From Mucilaginibacter sp. OK098 (GTDB lineage Bacteria > Bacteroidota > Bacteroidia > Sphingobacteriales > Sphingobacteriaceae), in assembly GCF_900142915.1 (NCBI RefSeq), contig NZ_FRCM01000011.1:1-64000 (forward strand): 64,000 nucleotides of DNA, read 5' to 3'. Below the pieces are notes generated by a model that was not told the origin of the DNA, did not search any database, and saw nothing but the letters and a program-made list of their open reading frames with translations. Each line of letters begins with the position of its first letter. The stretch's first letter is position 1. Shown piece after piece: positions 18,584-27,726 of the stretch. The position numbers and the translations under genes are program-made.

Positions 18584-19189
18584 TTACTTCTTCACCTTCC
18601 CTAATCCCGCAACCCGGCTTGCATTATCCTTGGCAAAAGTATCCCAGCCGGAGTATGATTTCTTGCTGCCTGAGCTTTTGCCCGTAGGAATGCGCTGGAA
18701 GGAGTGACAAACAGCTACAGCCAGGCCATCGGTGGCATCTAAAAAATCGGGGGTCTCTGTAAATTTAAGCAGGGTTTGTAGCATAGCGGCAACCTGTTCT
18801 TTTGTGGCGTTCCCGTTCCCGGTAATGGATTGTTTTATTTTGCGGGGTGCATATTCGGTAATCACCAAATTGCGCGACAAAGCAGCAGCAATAGCCATGC
18901 CCTGTGCCCGGCCAAGCTTCAGCATCACCTGGATGTTTTTACCATAAAATGGCGCCTCAATAGCCAGGCAATCCGGGTTATAGTTATCAATTAAAGCAAC
19001 TGTTTTTTCAAAGATGCGTTGCAGCTTCAGCATGTGGTCGTCAATTTTTTCCATTTTTACCACACCCAGGCTTACCAGCTCTATTTTTGTACCCACCTCT
19101 TTCACAAGGCCGTAACCCATCACTACCGTTCCAGGGTCAATGCCTAATATTATACGTTCTTTTTGAATTTCCATTTGTTCGGCCGGCAA
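18584..19189 (-). CDS. ruvC: Crossover junction endodeoxyribonuclease RuvC
   Basis: Resolves Holliday junctions in recombination and repair with RuvAB. The 201-residue protein has the first catalytic Asp in LGIDPGTVVMGYG (Asp18), the Glu in LAIEAPFYGKN, and the final Asp pair in DATDGLAVAVCH. GRAQGMAIAAA and the Lys-rich PRKIKQSITGNGNATKEQV are typical. An internal Met at residue 6 (MEIQKERIILGID) may be the true start. The Ser/Gly/Lys-rich tail after residue 170 is an extension common in this phylum. Confidence 0.96.
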   Translation of the reverse strand: MPAEQMEIQKERIILGIDPGTVVMGYGLVKEVGTKIELVSLGVVKMEKIDDHMLKLQRIFEKTVALIDNYNPDCLAIEAPFYGKNIQVMLKLGRAQGMAIAAALSRNLVITEYAPRKIKQSITGNGNATKEQVAAMLQTLLKFTETPDFLDATDGLAVAVCHSFQRIPTGKSSGSKKSYSGWDTFAKDNASRVAGLGKVKK

Positions 19190-19619
19190 TGTGCGGTGGG
19201 CTGTAGTGTTTGGATATTTTCTGTGCTAGCCGCATACTACAAACTACGGCATTTTTCGTGAAATAAATAGGCTCAACAACCCTTTGTGTGGAGATTTCCT
19301 TATAGAGCCATGGGCTCGAAATATTTTGTAACGCTGGGTTTTAACCCAGCGCAGATAAAACTCACCAAATAAAGTGCCATAGGCACGACCAATATGATAT
19401 AAATGGATCGAACATACTGTTCTTTTTTTTATTCTTTACATCTTCAACGGATTAAAATCCGTTGTTACAACATTTGCCGAGGCTATGCCTCTGTTTAAGA
19501 AAAAAGAGAACCACACAAAAGGTCATAGAGCCAGTAAATACTTCCCCGGGCAAGTATCTCATTACACAAGAAGGCTCTTAAAATATTAGACCATGCTATA
19601 AAGTAAAGCCGAAAGCTTA
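19190..19619. repeat. Composite palindrome cluster in a 430-base spacer
   Basis: No gene is seen. Four short palindromes follow one another: CGCTGGGTT/AACCCAGCG (19332-19351), GTGCC/GGCAC (19374-19386), CAACGGATT/AATCCGTTG (19445-19464) and GAGGC/GCCTC (19479-19491). Between the second and third is an A/T-rich stretch with a run of eight Ts (19424-19431). The arrangement looks like one composite repeated element rather than separate regulatory sites. Confidence 0.55.
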
Positions 19620-20117
19620 TTATGGCGCAACATCATAATTTATTGTTATAGCCGGCAATAAGGTTGCCATATCAAGAGGGATTTGATTATTAGGAAAAAT
19701 AGGCCTTTTATTACGATAGTTATCATAAGCCGCTTTTTGCAGGTCGGCATCAGGGGTTTCAGGTAAATTATAGCGGATATAAAATGGCATTATATAATCA
19801 TGCGCTTTTTCATGATTAGGTATTACCCATTTATGATTCGATTTTTTAATGGCCTCAATTACCGGAATCGCTAAAAGGGCATCATCGGCATAATAAATAA
19901 TAGTCTTTTTAATATTACCCTTTACATCGGCAGTAAATTTAAACATAACCACACCAACAGCTTTTTTCTGAATAATATCCTGAGAAACAACCAGGCTGTC
20001 TTTAAAAAATTTGATCATTGCATCCTTCCCGCCCTGGAAAGGAAACGCAATTTCTTCCTGTGCAAAGCAGCTAACGGATATTAATAGAGCTATTATTGAT
20101 AACGTGATTCTTTTCAT
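19620..20117 (-). CDS. Exported protein with a TonB C-terminal-like fold
   Basis: A 165-residue protein with a signal peptide of about 19 residues (SCFAQ). Residues ~55-115 (VVMFKFTADVKGNIKKTIIYY, then AIPVIEAIKKSNHKWVIP) follow the TonB C-terminal pattern: a beta strand, a Gly turn, a strand, and a helix before the final strand. There is no membrane anchor or proline-rich spanner, so it is a stand-alone periplasmic version and not an energy transducer. The function is unknown. Confidence 0.6.
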   Translation of the reverse strand: MKRITLSIIALLISVSCFAQEEIAFPFQGGKDAMIKFFKDSLVVSQDIIQKKAVGVVMFKFTADVKGNIKKTIIYYADDALLAIPVIEAIKKSNHKWVIPNHEKAHDYIMPFYIRYNLPETPDADLQKAAYDNYRNKRPIFPNNQIPLDMATLLPAITINYDVAP

Positions 20118-20204
20118 TTTATAATTAACATAGTAAACAAACGACAGAGCAGATAGCCGGTCTTTTAACCCAATCGGCTTAATCTAAACTCAATCAACTC
20201 AAAA

Positions 20205-21374
20205 CTAATCCCGCGGCTCCCTTTTACTGCCGGTATAAAGCTCATATTCTAATAGGCGGCAGTCAAGCTTGCCATTGTAAAACTCAATTTTGCGCGATGC
20301 CCGTAAGCCAATCACCTTCGCAAGGTCGGGGTTGCCGGTAAAAACATAACCGCGATAGCCCAAACACTCCTTTTTCATAAAATCGCCCATCCGCTTATAA
20401 GTGGCTTCCAGTTTGGTGTGCACACCAAGGCGCTCACCATATTCAGGATTAAACATTATAACGCCTGGCTCTTCCGGTACCGGTGTATCTGCAAAATCAC
20501 AAACGCTAAAATCAATTAAATGTTCTACTCCGGCTGTTTTTGCATTTTTTTGTGCGATGTCAACCGCATCTTCTGATATATCAGTAGCAATGATTTTAAA
20601 GCCGGTTTCTTTTTTTGCTTTATCCTTTAGCTTTCTGCGTTCGGTAAAAAACACAGTTTCATCATAACCCATAATGTGCATAAAGCCATAATTCATTCTG
20701 AACAGGCCCGGGCATTTATCAGTAGCCAGCAGGGCGGCTTCAATAGCAAGAGTACCCGACCCGCACATAGGATTAATAAAAGTGCTTTTCCTATCCCAAT
20801 GAGTGGCCATAATGGTTGATGTAGCCAAAGCCTCAAGCATGGGCGCCTTTCCCGGTATCTTACGATAGCTGTGCTTAGCCAGCGTTTCGCCCGATGTATC
20901 TAGAAATATATCGGCCTCGTTATCCTGCCAATAAAGGTGAACCACCGTTTTATTTGATTCGGCGCCCGAGTTTGGCCGTAAGCCTTTTACAGATTTTATC
21001 CTGTCGGCAATAGCATCCTTAACCTTCACATTTGCAAAAAGCGGGGTAAGTATATGCTCGTTATTTACGTTTGACGTAACGGAGAAATAGCCGCTAAAAT
21101 CAATAAGCTTTTCCCACTCTATCTCAACCAGCTCATCATAAAGCTGTTTGGGGTCGTCGGCATTAAAGCTTTTAATTAAATAAAGCACCTGGCTGGCGCA
21201 GCGCAAATTTAAATTTAACGCAATACAGTCGGTAACTGTACCCAAAAGCTCAACGCCGGTTTGAAAAACACGGACAGGCTTAAAACCCAGGTCTTCAACC
21301 TCCTGTTGCAGGTAAGCTGACAACCTTTTATTACAGGTTATTATAATTTTATTTTCAGTGTGGAAAACTTGCAT
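20205..21374 (-). CDS. THUMP-domain class I rRNA methyltransferase (RlmL/YpsC-like)
   Basis: A 389-residue SAM-dependent RNA methyltransferase, probably acting on guanine N2 of 23S rRNA. The N-terminal ~150 residues form the THUMP region that binds RNA. FINPMCGSGTLAIEAA near 200 is the SAM-binding motif, and IIATDISEDAVDIA is the ribose-binding strand. Motif IV reads MFNPEYGERLG: the usual NPPY is NPEY, a variation that needs checking but probably does not mean inactivity, since the Asn and Tyr remain. The tail ends in RLLEYELYTG. Confidence 0.88.
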   Translation of the reverse strand: MQVFHTENKIIITCNKRLSAYLQQEVEDLGFKPVRVFQTGVELLGTVTDCIALNLNLRCASQVLYLIKSFNADDPKQLYDELVEIEWEKLIDFSGYFSVTSNVNNEHILTPLFANVKVKDAIADRIKSVKGLRPNSGAESNKTVVHLYWQDNEADIFLDTSGETLAKHSYRKIPGKAPMLEALATSTIMATHWDRKSTFINPMCGSGTLAIEAALLATDKCPGLFRMNYGFMHIMGYDETVFFTERRKLKDKAKKETGFKIIATDISEDAVDIAQKNAKTAGVEHLIDFSVCDFADTPVPEEPGVIMFNPEYGERLGVHTKLEATYKRMGDFMKKECLGYRGYVFTGNPDLAKVIGLRASRKIEFYNGKLDCRLLEYELYTGSKREPRD

Positions 21375-21453
21375 GATATTTTGCGAATTTATGAATTAAA
21401 AACGCCCGATTTTATTTCTTATCTATTAACTTTACATTTTTAATTTTGAAACT

Positions 21454-21816
21454 ATGGAAATTAAGGGTAAGGTACATGAAGTGAGCCCAACAGTACAGGT
21501 TACTGACTCACTAAAAAAAAGAGAATTGATTATTGAATATATCGAAAATCCGCAATATCCGGAGTATTTAAAATTCGAAGCAATACAGGACCGCTGCAAT
21601 TTATTAGACAATACAAAAGTTGGTGATGATGTTGAAGTTTTCTTCAATTTAAAAGGCCGCCCGTGGACTGATAAAACCGGCAAAAAAAGCTATTTCAACT
21701 CTATGCAGCTTTGGAAAATAAACGTTTTAGCAGGCGCAGGCGCTGCTACAACACCAGAATATGCACCTCCGGCCGACATCAGCTCAACACCTGATGAGGA
21801 TGATTTGCCTTTTTAG
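21454..21816 (+). CDS. DUF3127 protein
   Basis: A 120-residue cytoplasmic protein of the DUF3127 family: MEIKGKVHEVSPTVQVTDSL, then a strand-rich core with FEAIQDRCNLLDNTKVGDDVEVFFNLKGRPW and a YFNSMQLWKI strand. The layout is like an OB-fold, followed by an acidic Pro/Asp-rich tail ending DEDDLPF. The acidic-hydrophobic tail resembles the C-terminus of single-stranded DNA-binding proteins, suggesting nucleic-acid transactions, but no role has been shown. A perfect TAATTTTG box ends only 5 bases before the ATG. Confidence 0.8.
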   Translation: MEIKGKVHEVSPTVQVTDSLKKRELIIEYIENPQYPEYLKFEAIQDRCNLLDNTKVGDDVEVFFNLKGRPWTDKTGKKSYFNSMQLWKINVLAGAGAATTPEYAPPADISSTPDEDDLPF

Positions 21817-21865
21817 TGATGAAAGTTTGCAGTTGCTGGCAGGTAGTTTGCAGTAGTAAAAAGAA

Positions 21866-21910
21866 CAAAGAAAAAGCCATTTCGATTTGAAATGGCTTTT
21901 TCTTTGTTTG
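21866..21910. terminator. Bidirectional terminator between convergent genes
   Basis: An 18-bp perfect stem (21866-21883 with 21889-21906, CAAAGAAAAAGCCATTTC and its complement) with a 5-base loop. It has A-rich and T-rich flanks, so it works in both directions for the DUF3127 gene and the minus-strand gene ending at 21986. Confidence 0.85.
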
Positions 21911-21985
21911 AAATATTCCGCAGGTAAGCACATTATCACCAGGCAACTGCCCACTGAAAACTGCCCATTGCCCACTTCTTAAAAA

Positions 21986-22795
21986 TTATTCCTCCTTCAT
22001 TATCCTTTTCAAAGAAATGCTTTTACCCTGTTTTATTTGCAGGTAGTAAATACCGTTTAAGCCTAAAGCAAAGCCTTTGCTAAAGCTGCCGTTTATAGCT
22101 TTTTCGCTCCAAAGAAATTTGCCTTCGCTGTCGCTCAGCTTAACTTCAGCGGGCGCTTTTGAAAGCAGGTTAAACATCAGTAAAACTTTACCGCTAGAAA
22201 ACTGCGGTACAAGGTTCAGGTCTTTAATTTCAAATTTTGGTCCTTCAACATAGGGCATCCTTTTCAGGTCATCGTCTGATGCTTCTGATACACGGAAACT
22301 AATATGGGTGCTAACGCCATCGTTATCTGTATTTACATACTCAAAATTCTGGGTGTTTTTCCTGTCGAACCTCCCTATTGAGCGCTCAAATCTTCTCTCT
22401 TTCATTTCCATTTTGTCGGCGGCGCCTTCGTCCTGGCGATAGTTAAACACCATTTCCCTGTTCATCTTTTTCATTTTGCCGGGCTTCAGCTCATCACCGC
22501 CCAGGGTATCCCCCCGTTTAAAGGTAAAAACACGGCGGTCATTACTGTTTTGCCCGAATTCTTTAACGGGACTTTTAGGCAGATTGTTAATATCAGTTAA
22601 CGCATCCTGCCTCTCGGCAGCAGAAAGCTCTTTTATATTTTTACCATTTATAGTAGTATCGCCATTTGCTATTCTTATGTCCATATCTTTTTGCGTTTTA
22701 ATTTGCGCAAGCAATACAGGCGGAAGGCCAAGTATCATCACTAAACTAAAAGAAAAAATAAATTCGAATCCGGGTTTTACTAAAAGCTTTTTCAT
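21986..22795 (-). CDS. Secreted protein with a type IX secretion-like C-terminal domain
   Basis: A 269-residue exported protein with an N-terminal signal (hydrophobic segment ending VLLAQ). The middle is highly charged (KMKKMNREMVF, MEMKERRFERSIGRFDRK). The last ~80 residues resemble the type A sorting domain of the Bacteroidota type IX system: LVPQFSSGKVLLMFNLLSKA, then GLNGIYYLQIKQGKSISLKRIM. It diverges from the sensor kinase gene at 23002, so the two may be functionally linked. No enzyme signature is visible. Confidence 0.65.
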   Translation of the reverse strand: MKKLLVKPGFEFIFSFSLVMILGLPPVLLAQIKTQKDMDIRIANGDTTINGKNIKELSAAERQDALTDINNLPKSPVKEFGQNSNDRRVFTFKRGDTLGGDELKPGKMKKMNREMVFNYRQDEGAADKMEMKERRFERSIGRFDRKNTQNFEYVNTDNDGVSTHISFRVSEASDDDLKRMPYVEGPKFEIKDLNLVPQFSSGKVLLMFNLLSKAPAEVKLSDSEGKFLWSEKAINGSFSKGFALGLNGIYYLQIKQGKSISLKRIMKEE

Positions 22796-23001
22796 TGTGG
22801 GGTATGTTTGTTTAAAGTTAATTAACTTTAATGGGGTTTTAATATTGCGTGTTCACATCAAAGTTACAGTAACCAGGTTTAATTGCTTGTCAAATTTAAA
22901 CAAACAACTATATTTCAAGGCGTTAAATATTAGTTATTAATTGTTAAAATTTGTTAAAAGCAAAATATGTAGGCTTATTTAAAATATTTTTGTTTTTTAC
23001 G

Positions 23002-24813
23002 ATGAGAAAAAGAAGTATAGCACTTATTATCGGGTTGATGAGTTTTGCGCTTTTGGGCGTAATTACTATGCAATTATACTTTTTAAATCAATCCTATCAA
23101 TTGCAGTCTGAGCTGTTTGACCGCTCGGTAAATGAAGCGCTTAATAATGTGGTAGCAAGGGTTACCCGGCACGATGCATTAAACTTTTTAAATTCAAAAA
23201 CCAAGCTTCATAATACGGCTGTTACAGCCTGGAAAAGCAAGGCTGTTGACGATAATGGAAACATTAATAATAATTTAACAAAAACCACTTCGAAAAAGAA
23301 GCTTACCTATCGCCAAAAAAAATTGGCACTATTGCGCGATAGCCTGCGCAGGCTTATCCTTAATAAAAAAATGGATGAAGAATTTACCAGGCTTACCCAT
23401 GGCGGCAAATTTGACCTCCAGTTTCGCTTTGAAGAATATACAGATGAGCTCGGCATTACCCATCAGCGCATAACACCCGAATTTGTAAAAAACCCGCAAG
23501 CTTCTCAAAAACGAAAACTGCATAAGTATGATACCGTGAAGTATTTATACAGCGACCCTCAATTTGGCAAACAGGTAATTTCTGTTCCCCATTTAAATGA
23601 GGAATGGGCACGTGTGCAGGAGAGAAAACTGAAGGAAAAGCAGCTGAGTGAAATAAGGAAATTATTAGAGAACGACTCGCTGGAAAACACACCGCAAAAT
23701 AACAGTAAAACAACGGTGATTGCTAACCTGGCCGAAGAGTATGGTAAATATGGCGAACCATTAAAATTACGCCTTGATCCATACTGGATTGATACCCTGC
23801 TTAGATTTGAACTGCGTAACAAGGGTATTAATTTGCCTTTTAGCTATGAGGTTACCCTGGCTAATAAAGACTCGCTTATTTTTTCAAAAGCGAATGACCT
23901 TTCCGGCGTTAAGCCAACATTTACAGATATAAACATTTACCAAACCTCTATCTTTAGTAAGGATGTGATCAATGATCCGGGGCTTATCAGGCTTGCTTTC
24001 CCGCAAAGAAATGTATTGCTGTTAAACAAGATGACGGCCTCATTGGCTACAACAGGCGGATTATTGCTTGTATTGATATTTTGTTTTGGTTACACCATAT
24101 TCTCCATCCTTAAGCAAAAAAAGGTGGCCGAAATGAAGACCGATTTCATTAATAATATGACACATGAGTTCAAAACTCCTGTATCAACCATAATGATCGC
24201 CAGCGAGGCCCTGAAGGATAGCGAAATTGCACAGGACAGAAGCCGGGTTGCCCGCCTTGCAAATATTATTTACGAGGAGAACGAACGCTTAGGCAGCCAT
24301 ATTGAAAGGGTATTGAACATTGCCCGGATTGAGAAAAACGATTTTAAGCTGGAAAAAAGACCACTTGATGTTAATGAAATGATTGCCGTAGTGGTTGATA
24401 GCATGGAGCTTAAGCTTCAAAAAAACAATGCTGTTATTGCTTTACAGCTTGATGCCGAAAACGCAATTATTAGTGCCGATGAGCTTCATTTTTCTAACGT
24501 GATCTATAACCTGATCGACAATGCCATTAAATACAGTGTTAACAACCCTGATATAACTATCAGCACACTTAACAAAAACGGGCAGGTGGTTATTAAAGTG
24601 GCCGATAAGGGTGTAGGCATGAGCCGCGACCAGCAAACCAAGATCTTTGAACAATTTTATCGCATCCCTACCGGTAACCTGCACGATGTTAAAGGTTTCG
24701 GCCTGGGCTTAAGCTACGTAAACACAGTAGTAAAACGACTTAACGGAATCATCAGCGTAAAATCTGAAAAAGAAAAAGGATCGGAATTTGAGCTGAAATT
24801 TCAAATCGCTTAG
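23002..24813 (+). CDS. Membrane sensor histidine kinase
   Basis: A 603-residue two-component kinase, starting at the ATG at 23002 (MRKRSIALIIG), which puts the first transmembrane segment at residues ~5-27; an upstream Met would add 17 residues. A ~310-residue periplasmic sensor region follows, then a second membrane segment (SLATTGGLLLVLIFCFGYTI). The H-box is NNMTHEFKTPVSTIM; the ATP-binding domain has DNAIKYS (N box), DKGVGM (G1) and GFGLGLSYV (G2). The signal is unknown. It is followed after 208 bases by its response regulator. Confidence 0.95.
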   Translation: MRKRSIALIIGLMSFALLGVITMQLYFLNQSYQLQSELFDRSVNEALNNVVARVTRHDALNFLNSKTKLHNTAVTAWKSKAVDDNGNINNNLTKTTSKKKLTYRQKKLALLRDSLRRLILNKKMDEEFTRLTHGGKFDLQFRFEEYTDELGITHQRITPEFVKNPQASQKRKLHKYDTVKYLYSDPQFGKQVISVPHLNEEWARVQERKLKEKQLSEIRKLLENDSLENTPQNNSKTTVIANLAEEYGKYGEPLKLRLDPYWIDTLLRFELRNKGINLPFSYEVTLANKDSLIFSKANDLSGVKPTFTDINIYQTSIFSKDVINDPGLIRLAFPQRNVLLLNKMTASLATTGGLLLVLIFCFGYTIFSILKQKKVAEMKTDFINNMTHEFKTPVSTIMIASEALKDSEIAQDRSRVARLANIIYEENERLGSHIERVLNIARIEKNDFKLEKRPLDVNEMIAVVVDSMELKLQKNNAVIALQLDAENAIISADELHFSNVIYNLIDNAIKYSVNNPDITISTLNKNGQVVIKVADKGVGMSRDQQTKIFEQFYRIPTGNLHDVKGFGLGLSYVNTVVKRLNGIISVKSEKEKGSEFELKFQIA

Positions 24814-25021
24814 AGAGGAATTTCGGAAGTCGGAATTTCGATTTCGGATTTTGAAGAAAAGAATAATCTCAAAGAGCGAAGTTAAAGTCTCCCCTACCGG
24901 GGGAGATTTAGAGGGGGCCTAGTTTCGGATTTTGAAACGGGTAAGATGCTCAAATAATAAAGTATACTACTAATAACCTTAAAATAATACGCTTTCCGGC
25001 TTTCCGGACTACAAAAACATC

Positions 25022-25714
25022 ATGAAAAAAATACTACTGGTTGAGGATGATCCGAATTTAGGCTTACTGTTACAGGATTACCTGCAGTTGAAGGGAAAGT
25101 TTGATGTTATTTTGTGTAAAGATGGCGAGGAGGGTTTGCGCACTTTTACCAAGCACACTTTTGATCTGCTGATCCTGGATGTGATGATGCCCAAAAAAGA
25201 TGGCTTTACTTTGGGCAAGGATATCAGGAAAATTAATGCTCACGTGCCAATAATTTTTGCAACGGCAAAGGGTATGATAGAAGATAAAACCATGGCTTTT
25301 AATTTAGGCGGCGACGATTATATTACCAAACCTTTCCGCATTGAAGAACTATTGCTCCGTATAAATGCATTGCTTAAAAGAACCAGCAATTCAGAGAAAC
25401 ACGAAGAAGAAAAACAAACCAGGTTTAAGCTGGGCCACTATACGTTTGATTATACCTCGCAGATCATAACTATTGGCGAGGCACAGCAAAAACTGTCAAC
25501 CAAAGAAGCCGAGTTGCTGCGCCTGCTTTGCATCCGCAAAAACGAAGTACTTACCCGCGAAGAAGCTTTACTGAACATCTGGCATGATGATAACTACTTT
25601 AACGGCCGCAGCATGGATGTTTTTTTAAGTAAGATCAGGAAGTATTTAAAAGACGATCCATCGGTTGAGATCATTAACGTGCATGGAAGAGGGTATAAGT
25701 TGCTGATAAATTAA
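25022..25714 (+). CDS. OmpR/PhoB-family response regulator
   Basis: A 230-residue partner of the upstream kinase. The receiver domain carries the acidic pair in VEDDP (residues 8-10) and the phospho-acceptor in LILDVMMPKKDG near 52, with KPFRIEELLLR containing the conserved Lys. The C-terminal winged helix has KLSTKEAELLRLLCIRKNEVL and ends RGYKLLIN. The 208-base spacer between kinase and regulator contains repeat words, so the two might not be strictly co-transcribed. Confidence 0.95.
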   Translation: MKKILLVEDDPNLGLLLQDYLQLKGKFDVILCKDGEEGLRTFTKHTFDLLILDVMMPKKDGFTLGKDIRKINAHVPIIFATAKGMIEDKTMAFNLGGDDYITKPFRIEELLLRINALLKRTSNSEKHEEEKQTRFKLGHYTFDYTSQIITIGEAQQKLSTKEAELLRLLCIRKNEVLTREEALLNIWHDDNYFNGRSMDVFLSKIRKYLKDDPSVEIINVHGRGYKLLIN

Positions 25715-26086
25715 GAAAATAGAATCAGGAATTCAAGAGTCAGGAATCAAGTGTATATAAACTTACGAAGTTTTCAAAACTTCGTAAGTTTTAAGGTCAT
25801 AATTCGCAATAATCATCCTTCCCTGCCATCTCAATGTTTTAAAATAACAGGGCTGATTTTTTGCGGCTTCAACTGCTACCCTGGCGTTAAAAGCCGACCA
25901 ATCATTATTACTCTCACCCATAATTCAAATATACCTCAAATTAATTATTACATGTAACAACTTTGTTAAAGCGCTTATTAAGTTTTGCGGTTTTTAATAA
26001 ATAAGTTTGTTTGCAACTGACAACATTATTAACTGTAGAATTATTATAGCCTCCCCTAAACTGTAATATTTCAAAAAACTGATCGT
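25715..26086. other. Intergenic stretch with a 31-base palindrome
   Basis: 372 bases without a gene. The perfect palindrome at 25760-25790 (arms AACTTACGAAGTTTT around one C) follows the response regulator and is a copy of the element at 3241-3271. A CAGGAATTCAAGAGTCAGG word precedes it. The last ~150 bases are AT-rich and should hold the promoter of the M28 peptidase. Confidence 0.6.
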
Positions 26087-27652
26087 ATGAAAATAAAATT
26101 ACTTTATTCCTGCCTGCTTTTGGCAGCTACTACCGGCGCAACGTTTGCCCAGGACACCCCCGACCCTGCAATGGTCCAAAAAATTCGCGAAGAGGGGCTT
26201 AACCATTCAAAAGTTATGGATATTGCTTTTCATTTAACTGATGCTTCCGGTCCGCGTTTATCCGGTTCGCCTGGTTTAAAACGTGCGCAGGATTGGGCCG
26301 TAAGCGAACTTAAAACCTGGGGTATGGCAAATGCCAAACGCGAAGCATGGGGCAAATTCGGCAAGGGCTGGGAAGTTCAAAAAAACTATATAGCCATGAC
26401 GGTTCCTTACTATCACGCGCTAATAGCCATCCCTAAAGCCTGGACTCCCGGTACCAACGGCTCAATAAAAGGCGATGTGGTTTTGGTAAAGGCCGATACC
26501 CTTACAGACCTTGATAAATACAAAGGCACCTTAAAAGGTAAAATTGTAATATTTGATACCAAACCTGGCACTGAAAGAACCTTCAAAGCTGATGGCGTTC
26601 GTTATACCGATGAGCAGCTTGATGAAATGGCCAAAGCAAAATCACAGGCAGGCGGTCAGCGCAGAGCGGGTGGTCCAAATTCACCGCAGTTTGCAGCAGC
26701 GCAAAAAGCACGTGCCTTACGTACCGCAATTAATACCTTTTTACAGGGTGAAGGTGCGGGCCTTGTATTAACCCAGACGCGCGGTAGCGATGGTACAGTA
26801 TTTACAACCAACGGCGCTTCATATGCCGATACTGCAAAAGCCGTATCGCCTGAGCTGGAAACCAGCGGCGAAGATTTTCAACGCATTTTACGCCTGGTTA
26901 AAGCAGGTGTAAAAGTAAGTGTGGAGGCTGATATTAAAACCCAATTCTTTACTGACGATCTGCAGGGATATGATGTTGTTGGCGAGATCCCCGGAACCGA
27001 CAAAAAACTAAAAGAGCAAATTGTAATGATTGGCGGTCACCTCGATTCATGGCATGGCGCTACCGGCGCAACAGATAATGGGGCAGGGAGCGCTGTAATG
27101 CTTGAAGTAATGCGCATTTTAAAAGCGGTTAACTTTCAACCCCGCCGTACTATCCGTATAGCTTTGTGGAGTTCGGAAGAACAAGGCTTATTTGGCTCGC
27201 GCGGATACGTGCTTAACCACTTCGGCGACCCTAAAACAATGGAACTGAAGCCGGAGCAATCAAAAGTTTCAGCATACTATAACCTTGATAATGGCAGCGG
27301 TAAATTGCGCGGCATTTACTTACAAGGCGATTCGCTTGCTGGCCCGATATTTAAAGCGTGGCTGGAGCCGTTTAAAGATTTGGGAGCAACCACTGTTACC
27401 ATCAGCAATACCGGCAGTACTGACCATGTTTCGTTTGATGCTGTTGGCATTCCGGGCTTCCAGTTTATCCAGGATGCGCTTGACTACGGTTCACGTACCC
27501 ACCACAGCAACCAGGATACTTATGATAAGCTAAGCGAAGACGATTTGAAACAAGCTGCAACTATTGTAGCATCATTTGTTTACAATACATCACAACGCGA
27601 TGAAATGATCCCGCGCAAAGAGCTGCCAAAACCACAGCCTCCGAGAAACTAA
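26087..27652 (+). CDS. Secreted M28-family zinc aminopeptidase
   Basis: A 521-residue exported peptidase that probably removes N-terminal residues. The signal peptide is 1-21 (ATFAQ). The zinc site follows the family order: GGHLDSWHGATGATDNG (His, Asp), WSSEEQGLFGSRG (Glu base and Glu ligand) and DYGSRTHHSNQDTYD (final His). A ~100-residue protease-associated insert lies between the N-terminal part and the catalytic core. It is followed by a bidirectional terminator, so it is monocistronic. Confidence 0.92.
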   Translation: MKIKLLYSCLLLAATTGATFAQDTPDPAMVQKIREEGLNHSKVMDIAFHLTDASGPRLSGSPGLKRAQDWAVSELKTWGMANAKREAWGKFGKGWEVQKNYIAMTVPYYHALIAIPKAWTPGTNGSIKGDVVLVKADTLTDLDKYKGTLKGKIVIFDTKPGTERTFKADGVRYTDEQLDEMAKAKSQAGGQRRAGGPNSPQFAAAQKARALRTAINTFLQGEGAGLVLTQTRGSDGTVFTTNGASYADTAKAVSPELETSGEDFQRILRLVKAGVKVSVEADIKTQFFTDDLQGYDVVGEIPGTDKKLKEQIVMIGGHLDSWHGATGATDNGAGSAVMLEVMRILKAVNFQPRRTIRIALWSSEEQGLFGSRGYVLNHFGDPKTMELKPEQSKVSAYYNLDNGSGKLRGIYLQGDSLAGPIFKAWLEPFKDLGATTVTISNTGSTDHVSFDAVGIPGFQFIQDALDYGSRTHHSNQDTYDKLSEDDLKQAATIVASFVYNTSQRDEMIPRKELPKPQPPRN

Positions 27653-27678
27653 AATTTAATATTGAACACTGAATTCTG

Positions 27679-27726
27679 AATAACGAATGATGAAGTAAAA
27701 TGGCTTCATCATTCGTTATTTTTTTG
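27679..27726. terminator. Bidirectional terminator with ATGATGAAG stem
   Basis: A perfect 17-bp stem (27679-27695 with 27704-27720) and 8-base loop, followed by seven Ts. It separates the convergent M28 peptidase and RES toxin genes. The stem uses the same CTTCATCATTCG word as 13841-13878. Confidence 0.85.

Noticed and set aside
22951..23001. Upstream start of the sensor kinase
   Set aside because: Adds 17 residues in front of the natural positive-inside start of the first membrane segment; MRKRSIALIIG is a better beginning.
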